A DNA stretch of 64,000 bases, taken from NCBI RefSeq assembly GCF_026151335.1, contig NZ_JAMQPP010000007.1. The stretch is one strand, 5' to 3'. Numbering within the stretch: the first letter of the stretch is position 1; the number at the start of each line of letters is the position of its first letter. A model generated the notes under the pieces. The model ran no database searches. It saw nothing but the letters and a program-made list of their open reading frames with translations, and was not told where the DNA came from. Shown here piece by piece: positions 1 to 7,411 of this stretch. Made by a program: the position numbers and the translations under genes. Origin of the DNA: Leptospira_A soteropolitanensis (GTDB lineage Bacteria; Spirochaetota; Leptospiria; Leptospirales; Leptospiraceae).

Positions 1-1214
1 GGAGCAAGCAAAGTATGGACTAGGGGAGTGGGGGTTCCTTTGGGACTAAGAGCTGTGATGAAAGCCTCACCAATTCCGAGTGTAGTGATCACTTCCTTCG
101 TGTCATAAAATTCTGTTTCCGGGTAGTTTTCCGAAGCGGTTTTAATCGCCTTGCGGTCGTTTGCTGTAAACGCTCGGAGTGCATGTTGGATTTTTAAACC
201 AAGTTGACCTAAAATTTCTTTAGGGAGGTCTGTGGGAGATTGGGTACAAAAAATAATCCCAACACCTTTCGAACGAATGAGTCGCACCATTGTTTCTAAT
301 TGTTTGAGTAAGTCACTTGATGCTTCATCAAACACTAAATGCGCTTCATCAATGAATAAAACTAGCTTTGGTTTATCTAAATCTCCTTCCTCAGGAAAGG
401 TCGCATATATTTCTGTTAGGAGTGATAACATAAAGGTAGAAAAAAGGCGAGGTTTGGTTTGAATATCTGTTAGGCGAATGATAGATACATTTCCTTTTTT
501 AGATTCAGAAAGCATAAGATCGTTCACATCAAAGGATGGTTCTCCAAAAAAATCTTCTCCCCCTTGGCCTTCGAGTTCGATTAGTTTTCGTAAAATGATG
601 GAGATACTTTGAGAAGAAACAGTTCCATATTCTTTTTCCAATTCTTCTTTTCCTGCATCGTTGATGTATTGGAGAGCTTTTTTGAAATCTTTTGTATCGA
701 GGATCGGAAGGCCTAAATCATCACAGTATTTGAAAACAAGGGAAACCACACTGCTTTGCGTATCATTCAATTCTAAAATGCGAGCGATGAGGACTGGTCC
801 AAATTCGGCAATGGTCGCACGGAGGCGGACCCCAGGTTCTTTGGATAAGGACAAAAATTCTACTGGATAGGAGGAAGGTTTCCAATCAATTCCAAGGGCC
901 TTCGTTCTTTCTTTGATTTTATCATTCTCTTCACCGGATTCTGCCAGGCCAGAGAGGTCTCCTTTGATGTCCATAAGGACTACAGGAACTCCCGCCTCTG
1001 ATAATGCTTCGGTCAAAAGTTGTAGGGTTTTTGTTTTACCAGTTCCCGTCGCACCAGCGATGAGTCCATGTCTGTTGAGAGTTGACAGCGGGATAGAAAC
1101 ACTTGCTTCCTTAAATGTTTCTCCATCGAAGACTCCTGCACCTAAGTAAAGTGATCCTTTTGTTGGATACCCTTCTTTAATTTTTGAAACAAATACATCT
1201 GATTTTTTAGCCAT
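1..1214 (-). CDS. HerA-like / DUF853 family ATPase (C-terminus beyond the window)
   Basis: The frame is open from an ATG at 1212-1214 to the window edge, giving 404 codons, so the C-terminus is missing. A Walker A motif (GATGTGKT) lies near residue 55 and a Walker B segment (LVLFIDEAHLVF) near residue 310, followed by a sensor-like CTQSP segment. The layout matches the helicase HerA/YjgR (DUF853) family of AAA-fold ATPases, which are usually about 500 residues long, so roughly 100 residues are probably absent. The cellular role of this family is poorly defined; a DNA-translocase-like role is inferred only from the HerA relationship. It is divergent from the histidine kinase gene that starts 165 bases away. 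Confidence 0.85.
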   Translation of the reverse strand, partial: MAKKSDVFVSKIKEGYPTKGSLYLGAGVFDGETFKEASVSIPLSTLNRHGLIAGATGTGKTKTLQLLTEALSEAGVPVVLMDIKGDLSGLAESGEENDKIKERTKALGIDWKPSSYPVEFLSLSKEPGVRLRATIAEFGPVLIARILELNDTQSSVVSLVFKYCDDLGLPILDTKDFKKALQYINDAGKEELEKEYGTVSSQSISIILRKLIELEGQGGEDFFGEPSFDVNDLMLSESKKGNVSIIRLTDIQTKPRLFSTFMLSLLTEIYATFPEEGDLDKPKLVLFIDEAHLVFDEASSDLLKQLETMVRLIRSKGVGIIFCTQSPTDLPKEILGQLGLKIQHALRAFTANDRKAIKTASENYPETEFYDTKEVITTLGIGEAFITALSPKGTPTPLVHTLLA

Positions 1215-1378
1215 TACTTCCCTCGAATCCTCTATTCCTTTCAGTTTTGAATCCCTCGTCAATGTTTTCTATGACAATATCTTGATGGGGTGACCTATCC
1301 AAAAAATCAGGACAGAAAGAATAAATTTCTCGTACACGTACTAATATGATTTGAGTTTTTCGAAATTCTTTTTAAGAT

Positions 1379-3790
1379 TTGGATGTGGTACGTTTTTCCT
1401 TTTTTTCCCTCCAAAAACTTTTGATTTTCCATTTATTTCTTTTTATTTTCATCCATTGTAACCGCACCATTCCCACTTTGGCTCCGGCAAAGACCATCGT
1501 TGCGGGTGTTTTGGATCTATCTTTGGAAGAACCCAAAACCTTGGATCCATTCCCATTAGCAGGTGAATGGGATGCCTTCCCAGGGGAACTGCCAGAAACA
1601 GAAGAAGAGTTCCTCGCTCTCGAAAAGAAAGAACCGCTAAGGCTTGTGGTTCCAGCCTATTGGGTGAATCAAAATTTACCGGCACACGGGTTTGTCACTT
1701 ATCGTTTAAAACTGAAAGTAAACGAACCAATCAACTTAATGTTTTATCTTAGAGAAACTTCCTCGGCCTACAAGGCCTATTATCATAATGCGGAAAGGGG
1801 ACTCGTTTTACTTGGCTCAGCGGGGAAGGTTTCTAAAACCAAAGAAGGATCCATAGGTTATTATTTAGAAACGGCAAGATCGTTTCGTGCCACACCTTCC
1901 ACTGTCATATATCTACAAATCTCTAACTATCTCTATTCTCGCGGTGGTCCATATTATTCTCCCATACTCGGTGAAGTGGGCAAAACATTATTATACTTAA
2001 GATTCAAAGAAAGAAAAAAGGCATTTTTCTTTGCCGCATTTTTTGTTTTAGCCATTTCTCATTTGTTTCTTTTTATCCATCGAAGAAAAGACAAGTCCCC
2101 ACTTTGGTTTTCCTTACTCTGTATTTCATGGCTCATTCGCATTTTACTTTTTGATCGAGTGTCAAGGGATTGGTTTGTTGCCTCTGATTGGCTAGAGATG
2201 TTACAGATTCGATTGGAATACGTTGCTTTTTGTGGTATTCAGGTCTTTAGTCTTTTATTTTTTTTCCAAAACCAAAAGAACTTTTTTCCGGAAAAATATC
2301 GAAGATACCTTTTGGTGCCCATTTTTATTGAGTTTATCATCATTGCTACTACACCTTATGCTATTTACACAAAGCTTCTGATCTTTAGCCAAACTTATAT
2401 GGCTTTCATTCTTGTCATAGCAATGATTGCCGCTATCCGCTCCTGTTTGCAAAGAGAAACAAGATACATTGGAAGTATTATTCTTTTTGGGACAGTCGTG
2501 ATTCTTTCTGCTACCATTTACGATTCCATCGTATTTTTTACAAGATGGGACTTACCCATGCTCACAGAACTCGGTTTTGCCATTTTTTGTATGTGCCTTG
2601 CTATTGTGATTTCCAAACAAAACGCTCATACTTGGGAAACTGCCGAATATTTAACACTGAATTTGCGAAAAGAAGTGGAATGGAAAACCATAGAACTAAG
2701 GAAAGAAAAAGAAAAAGCGGAGAAGACAGGAGAACTTAAAGATAAGTTTATCTCCATCGTTTCTCATGACATTCGTTCTCCACTATTCGGAATTTCTTCT
2801 GTTTTTAATTTACTTACAGAATCTCCTCCTTCTCTTTCGCCAGAAAGGGCCAAACAAGTATTAGGAGAGGCTTCCACTGGACTAAAAAACATTCTTAGTA
2901 TGGTTGAGGAGTTAATTAAATACTCAAGGTTCCAGAACGCATCTGTTTTTCCCGATTACCAACTCTTCGATTTTCGCCAAATAACGGACCAATTGATTGA
3001 GAGGGTCCAAGAGATGGCAAAACCTAAAAATATCTCCATCATCACTCATATGGAAGAGTCTTCTATTGGAATTGGGGATCCAAACTTAATTGAACATTTG
3101 ATCTGGAATTTGCTCACCAATGCGGTGAAATTTACAAAAGAATCAGGCACTGTAGAGATATCCTTAACAGAATCCAATCGGTATTGGAGTTTCAAAGTGA
3201 TCGATACAGGGATTGGTATGCCTCCGTATTGGGCCGACCATATTCTGGATGAGGGATTTCTTTTTGTAAGGAAGGGAACAGCTGATGAGATGGGTGCAGG
3301 CGTTGGTCTTGCTTTTTGTAAAGAAGTGGCAGAACGGCATGGCGCTGAACTCATCGTTAAGTCTGAAGAAGAGAAAGGATCTTCGTTTGAGTTATTACTA
3401 CCTAACTTTGAAAAGATAGTCCTTGTTCTAGATGACAACCCTGGGTATAGAAAACAAATACGAAAGGTTTTAAAGGACCTGCCTTGTATCCTTTGGGAAG
3501 AGGAATATCCAGACCATGCTCTTCTTTCTGTTGGGCGATTGAAACCTGATCTAATCATTGTAGATTATTCCATGCCGGAAAAAACTGGACTCGATTTTTT
3601 ACGTGATTTGTATTCGAACTCAGAAATGGAAGAAATTCGTTCTCTACTAGTTTCCAGTTCGCATACTGATCCTAATACTGGTTATAAGTTAGAAACAACT
3701 GTCATTGAAATCGGCGGAGATGCTTTTTTAACAAAAACATCTCCTGATGAGAAGTTGGTAGAACTTGTAAAAAAATTATTAGATCTATAA
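1379..3790 (+). CDS. Hybrid sensor histidine kinase with 7TM-DISM-type sensor and C-terminal receiver
   Basis: 803 residues from a TTG start. The order of parts is: signal/anchor segment (about 10-27), a periplasmic beta-rich sensor of 7TMR-DISM type (about 45-205), about seven hydrophobic segments (about 215-405), a charged coiled coil, a HisKA domain with the phosphorylatable His463 in IVSHDIRSP, an HATPase domain with N-box (NLLTNAVKFT), DTGIGMP and GAGVGLAFC motifs, and a receiver domain with Asp729 (IIVDYSMP). The visible motifs predict autophosphorylation and internal phosphotransfer at the inner membrane. Its stop lies two bases from the stop of a convergent NarL/LuxR-type regulator, a plausible partner, though the two genes are not co-transcribed. 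The ligand is unknown. The TTG start is the least certain part. Confidence 0.88.
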   Translation: MDVVRFSFFSLQKLLIFHLFLFIFIHCNRTIPTLAPAKTIVAGVLDLSLEEPKTLDPFPLAGEWDAFPGELPETEEEFLALEKKEPLRLVVPAYWVNQNLPAHGFVTYRLKLKVNEPINLMFYLRETSSAYKAYYHNAERGLVLLGSAGKVSKTKEGSIGYYLETARSFRATPSTVIYLQISNYLYSRGGPYYSPILGEVGKTLLYLRFKERKKAFFFAAFFVLAISHLFLFIHRRKDKSPLWFSLLCISWLIRILLFDRVSRDWFVASDWLEMLQIRLEYVAFCGIQVFSLLFFFQNQKNFFPEKYRRYLLVPIFIEFIIIATTPYAIYTKLLIFSQTYMAFILVIAMIAAIRSCLQRETRYIGSIILFGTVVILSATIYDSIVFFTRWDLPMLTELGFAIFCMCLAIVISKQNAHTWETAEYLTLNLRKEVEWKTIELRKEKEKAEKTGELKDKFISIVSHDIRSPLFGISSVFNLLTESPPSLSPERAKQVLGEASTGLKNILSMVEELIKYSRFQNASVFPDYQLFDFRQITDQLIERVQEMAKPKNISIITHMEESSIGIGDPNLIEHLIWNLLTNAVKFTKESGTVEISLTESNRYWSFKVIDTGIGMPPYWADHILDEGFLFVRKGTADEMGAGVGLAFCKEVAERHGAELIVKSEEEKGSSFELLLPNFEKIVLVLDDNPGYRKQIRKVLKDLPCILWEEEYPDHALLSVGRLKPDLIIVDYSMPEKTGLDFLRDLYSNSEMEEIRSLLVSSSHTDPNTGYKLETTVIEIGGDAFLTKTSPDEKLVELVKKLLDL

Positions 3791-3792
3791 AC

Positions 3793-4413
3793 CTAGATTA
3801 ACATTTGTTCTTTGGCTCGACCGATGAGTTCTGCTACCGTTTTGGCGTTGAACCTATCTTTCAGTCGACCGACATGGTACTCTACAGTTCGTTTGGAAAG
3901 ACCAATTTCTGTTCCAATTTCTTGGTAGGTTTTCCCGTGGCCAAGAAGGGTCAAAATTTGTTTTTCCTTTTTGTTTGCCACTTTACCGTCTTGGGGTTTG
4001 CGGTTGAAACTGAGTTTTAAGTTTTTGGAATAAACTGTTTTTCCGGAAGCAATTTCATTTAGGTTTTTGGTGAGACTACTCAAATCATCACTTTTTAAAA
4101 GATAACCATCGACACCTGCTTCTATGGCTGAATGAACAATCGGTTGTTCATCGAGCATGGTGAGTGTAACCACTTTCAAATGAGGATGTTCCTTTTTCCA
4201 ATCTTTCACCATATTGAGCACGTTCTCGCCTGGGATTCGTAAATCTAGGAGAACAAAGTCGGGCCTAGTATCGTTTAAGAGAGGGGCAATTTGAGATGAA
4301 TGTTCTGCCTCACCTACGACTTCAAAATCAGCCGAAGAGTTCACAACATGTTTTACGCCGACGCGTGTGACTGCGTGGTCTTCGACCAGTAATACCTTTT
4401 TTTTAGGTGTCAT
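3793..4413 (-). CDS. NarL/LuxR-type two-component response regulator
   Basis: 206 residues. The N-terminal receiver has the acidic pair (LLVEDHA) and phosphoacceptor Asp57 (FVLLDLRIPG); a KSDD segment holds the conserved Lys. The C-terminal LuxR-type helix-turn-helix covers about residues 140-206, with the typical GLSKRTVEYHVGRLKDRF recognition region. It should bind DNA when phosphorylated. Targets are not visible. It converges on the hybrid histidine kinase gene with two bases between the stops, which suggests a functional pair. The gene is complete and has no odd substitutions. Confidence 0.9.
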   Translation of the reverse strand: MTPKKKVLLVEDHAVTRVGVKHVVNSSADFEVVGEAEHSSQIAPLLNDTRPDFVLLDLRIPGENVLNMVKDWKKEHPHLKVVTLTMLDEQPIVHSAIEAGVDGYLLKSDDLSSLTKNLNEIASGKTVYSKNLKLSFNRKPQDGKVANKKEKQILTLLGHGKTYQEIGTEIGLSKRTVEYHVGRLKDRFNAKTVAELIGRAKEQMLI

Positions 4414-4601
4414 AAATTTCCCTTTTTATGGAACTAGGAACCATTTTGTCCCTAGCGTTTCTCCCTAGTAGACGAGGAGAATTGAAAATATTAGTACTAT
4501 TCCGTTCCGTTTGTCCAGAAAAAATCGTGGGTCTATCTACTTAATTTTCTCTTGCAAATTCGCTAAATTCCCCCATTTTCAGAGAAATCCTAGGAGTATG
4601 A

Positions 4602-5072
4602 ATGAATACTAAAGTAGAGAGTCTCAAAAAAATATATCTCTTCCAAAAGTTAAACCAAGACGAACTGTTACACATTGCCGAAAAAATCCGGGAAGTCCAC
4701 CTACCTCCTAGAAATGTTTTGTACGATATGGGAGAAGAGGCAGAGTCCATGTACATTGTGAAGTACGGAACTTTGCAAATTTCCACTGCCACAAGCCACG
4801 GGGACGACGTAAACCTCATCACTCTCGGAGAAGGGGACCACTTTGGGGAATTGCCTTTTTTTGATGATGAAAAACGATCTGCAAAAGTAGAAGCCAAAGA
4901 AAATTCCGAACTTTATGAACTTCGCTACGCTGATCTGCAAGATATGTTTTCCAAAAACAAAGAAATGGAGCTCAAATTCTATAAGGAAGTGACCCATTAT
5001 TATATTCGCAGACTCCGAAAGTTAACCCATGACCTGGCATACGCCCGGGAACTTAGGAAACGTTTCGCATAA
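4602..5072 (+). CDS. Single-domain cyclic nucleotide-binding protein
   Basis: 156 residues, almost entirely one cNMP-binding (CRP-type) beta-roll at about residues 10-125, followed by a helical tail. The phosphate-binding cassette (FGELPFFDDEKRSAKV) keeps the Glu and Arg that contact the cyclic nucleotide ribose-phosphate in this family, so ligand binding is likely. There is no helix-turn-helix or enzyme domain, so it may act as a stand-alone regulatory subunit or sensor. The start is fixed by a TAGGAG ribosome site at 4591-4596; an ATG four bases upstream runs into a stop after four codons. Confidence 0.85.
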   Translation: MNTKVESLKKIYLFQKLNQDELLHIAEKIREVHLPPRNVLYDMGEEAESMYIVKYGTLQISTATSHGDDVNLITLGEGDHFGELPFFDDEKRSAKVEAKENSELYELRYADLQDMFSKNKEMELKFYKEVTHYYIRRLRKLTHDLAYARELRKRFA

Positions 5073-5192
5073 GAGACCTGCCAAAGCTAAGAGATTGGAA
5101 AAACCGGGATAAATCGAGATTTTTTATCGACTACTATCGAAAAAACCTTTTCCATTCCTCAGTTTCTACTTAATACAGCTAAGGAATGGGTT

Positions 5193-5474
5193 TTGGATTC
5201 CGATACTATTTACGTAGGCAGGGAGAAGGAATGCATGGTGGACCCCGAAATCCTAACCGAGAAGATCGTAACACAAAATAAGACCTTCTTGGTGGATTTG
5301 AAGAAAAACCAGGCTGGATTCTACCTGAAAGTATCGGAGTGGTCGAATAGCAAAAAATCCTCGATCTTTCTTCCGGCAGAAGGAATCGATCGAATGATCG
5401 AAATCTTGAATCAATTTAAAAGCCGGATATCCGATAATGAGAATACGAAAGACCCGGAGTTAGGAGCCTTTTAG
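5193..5474 (+). CDS. PUR-alpha-like ssDNA/RNA-binding protein
   Basis: 93 residues from a TTG start preceded by AAGGA at 5181-5185 (seven-base spacing). An in-frame ATG at 5235 also has a good ribosome site (GAGAAGGA) and would give 79 residues. The segment KTFLVDLKKNQAGFYLKVSE followed by a basic loop and IFLPAEGIDRMIEIL has the strand-and-helix pattern of the spirochaete PUR-alpha family (the family of Borrelia BpuR), which binds single-stranded DNA and RNA. That identification is by pattern. The stop overlaps the ribosome site of flaA2, so the three genes almost certainly form one transcript. Confidence 0.75.
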   Translation: MDSDTIYVGREKECMVDPEILTEKIVTQNKTFLVDLKKNQAGFYLKVSEWSNSKKSSIFLPAEGIDRMIEILNQFKSRISDNENTKDPELGAF

Positions 5475-5485
5475 GAGTGAGTTTC

Positions 5486-6202
5486 ATGGGGAAATTAGGA
5501 ATGACCAAACTGTTGTTAGGCCTCTTCCTTTCAATAGGAATGTTGTACGCACAGGCAGATACTGGCGGACAAAATACAGCTAACACTGCAAATGATGAGG
5601 ATAGCCCTCTTCGAAAAATCGTTTTAGATGATTTTGAAGAGGCTGAGGATTGGAGAGTCAAAGCTACCACTCCACTCGGAGAAACAAGAACTTTGAAACT
5701 CGTTCAACGCGGGCTCATCAAAGATGTATTCGATGAAAAAACCGTTCCAGAAGATGGTGGTGATAAAGTCGAAAAAAACCATATTTTAGGAGTCAAAACA
5801 CATTTTGCTGCTAAAGGTTTGGATCGTGTGGAATTATATCCTCCTCATGAATACATCATCAAAGGGAAAGTAAGACAAATTTCCGTTTGGGTTCTTGGAA
5901 GAAAGTATAGACATACTTTATTCGCAAAATTTAGAGATTATAAAGACGTAACACATAATATCCGTTTGGGTCGTCTGGATTTCTTCGGATGGAGAAAACT
6001 GACTGCGACCATTCCAGGTTTTATCCCACAAAGTACAAGATTTGCACTTTTAGATAAAAACCTTCACTTCGTTTCTCTTTTTGTGACATCTGATGTTCAC
6101 GAAGTAGCAGGGGACTTTTACTTTTATGTAGATGACCTCCAAGTGAGAACCGACAGATCTGAAGCAAAATACCCTGGATCTGAAATTAAGGACAATTGGT
6201 AA
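5486..6202 (+). CDS. flaA2: Flagellar filament outer layer (sheath) protein FlaA2
   Basis: 238 residues with a signal peptide ending near AQA (MTKLLLGLFLSIGMLYAQA), consistent with export to the periplasm, where spirochaete flagella lie. The FlaA signature is present: a DDFEEAEDWRV opening, then ISVWVLGRKYRHTLFAKFRDY and LGRLDFFGWRKLTATIPGFI. The upstream GTG at 5477 is in frame but sits inside the ribosome site; the ATG at 5486 has AGGAG at 5473-5477 with eight-base spacing and is preferred. The flaA1 homologue follows after 16 bases. The shorter, upstream paralogue corresponds to FlaA2 of Leptospira; that assignment is from memory of the family order. Confidence 0.9.
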   Translation: MGKLGMTKLLLGLFLSIGMLYAQADTGGQNTANTANDEDSPLRKIVLDDFEEAEDWRVKATTPLGETRTLKLVQRGLIKDVFDEKTVPEDGGDKVEKNHILGVKTHFAAKGLDRVELYPPHEYIIKGKVRQISVWVLGRKYRHTLFAKFRDYKDVTHNIRLGRLDFFGWRKLTATIPGFIPQSTRFALLDKNLHFVSLFVTSDVHEVAGDFYFYVDDLQVRTDRSEAKYPGSEIKDNW

Positions 6203-6218
6203 GCGGGAGAAGGGAACA

Positions 6219-7205
6219 ATGGAAAACAAAAAATCAAAAATCCTAACATTACTTGCTCTATCGTCCGTCGCGCTAATTGGTTTTGCCCAAGCACAATATA
6301 AGGTTTCAAATGGGGTCGCAACTCCAATCGGAAACGATATTGCAGCAATGGAACTCAAAGCCATCACTATCGAATCATGGGACTCTCCCGTTTCTTCTGC
6401 GCCTTACGGTTGGGAAGTATTCACTGACAAAGATGGTGTGAATAAAGATGGCACGGGCGACATGAAATATGATGAGAACAACAAATATTCTCCAGTTCTC
6501 AATGACCCGGTGAAGTCTCCTCTTGTGATGAGAGAAGTGAAACTAGTTCCTGGTAAACCAGGCGACGTGAAAAACGTAGATGCAGGAAATGCAAAAGTTT
6601 TGGCGGTGAAGTTTCAGTTTACTTTTCCTGGAAATAACGTAGTGACAGTTCGTCCACCACGTTCCCCAGAATATGAAATCACTCGTGCAAGACCTTATAT
6701 CGATGCGGACAACAAAAAGAAATTGGAAAAAGTTTATGGGATTGAAGCTCCCGGAAACGTAAAAGCCATTTCTGTTTGGGTTCTCGGTCGTGGCAATGAA
6801 TATGACTTAGAAGGTTGGATCGAAGATTATAATGGCAATAGCCATATTTTTCCTTTTGGATCTTTGGACTTTGTGGGTTGGAGACCGCTTCATATCACTA
6901 TCCCTCCAGGAATTCCACAAGAGGCAAATGCCTTCCCAGCAACCAGAAACTTAATTTTTAAACAGTTTAAGATTCGTTCAAGACTCAATACAGGTCCTGA
7001 AACGGTTTACCTTTTCTTTGATGAACTCCGAGTCCTTGCGGATACATTCGAAGTTCACTTTGATGGGGCAAACTTAGACTTTGATGAAGAAGATTGTAAA
7101 ACCAAGGTCAAAATGGAGCAAATGCTTCAGAAGTCTGGTGCGATCTCCACAGGTGCGAAAATTCGCGATTGTGGTGGAAGTAACGGGTCTTCCCAAAATA
7201 AGTAG
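6219..7205 (+). CDS. flaA1: Flagellar filament outer layer (sheath) protein FlaA1
   Basis: 328 residues with a signal peptide (about 1-25, ending FAQAQ). It shares the FlaA core with the preceding gene: ITIESWDSP, ISVWVLGRGNEYDLEGWIED and FGSLDFVGWRPLHITIPPGI, plus an insertion between them and a longer C-terminal tail containing two Cys (near residues 290 and 318). FlaA proteins coat the FlaB core of the periplasmic flagellum and affect filament stiffness and curvature. A strong ribosome site (GAGAAGGGA) precedes the ATG, and a rho-independent terminator lies 40 bases after the stop, closing the operon. Confidence 0.9.
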   Translation: MENKKSKILTLLALSSVALIGFAQAQYKVSNGVATPIGNDIAAMELKAITIESWDSPVSSAPYGWEVFTDKDGVNKDGTGDMKYDENNKYSPVLNDPVKSPLVMREVKLVPGKPGDVKNVDAGNAKVLAVKFQFTFPGNNVVTVRPPRSPEYEITRARPYIDADNKKKLEKVYGIEAPGNVKAISVWVLGRGNEYDLEGWIEDYNGNSHIFPFGSLDFVGWRPLHITIPPGIPQEANAFPATRNLIFKQFKIRSRLNTGPETVYLFFDELRVLADTFEVHFDGANLDFDEEDCKTKVKMEQMLQKSGAISTGAKIRDCGGSNGSSQNK

Positions 7206-7244
7206 TTTCCTTATTCACTCCAAGGGACTGCCTTTGGGACCAGG

Positions 7245-7272
7245 AAAACCCAGCCATTCGGCTGGGTTTTTT
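7245..7272 (+). terminator. Rho-independent terminator after flaA1
   Basis: An ACCCAGC stem pairs with GCTGGGT around a CATTCG loop; it is preceded by four A and followed by a T-run. It closes the PUR-alpha-flaA2-flaA1 transcript. Confidence 0.9.
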
Positions 7273-7411
7273 GGCTTTACAGAATCGAATGGACCTAAAA
7301 AATGAACTCTAGGACTGTTCTTTTCGCGGATTCATCGCTAAATTTACCGTAACAACTTTATAGGAACTTTGAACACCCTTTATTGGAAATACGAAGAGGG
7401 AGATTCTTTTC

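Noticed and set aside
3046..3558. A 170-codon open frame on the minus strand
   Set aside because: It is antisense to the HATPase/receiver part of the histidine kinase, has no domain pattern and no ribosome site.
5477..5485. GTG start for flaA2
   Set aside because: It lies within the AGGAG ribosome site; the ATG at 5486 has ideal spacing and a better signal peptide.
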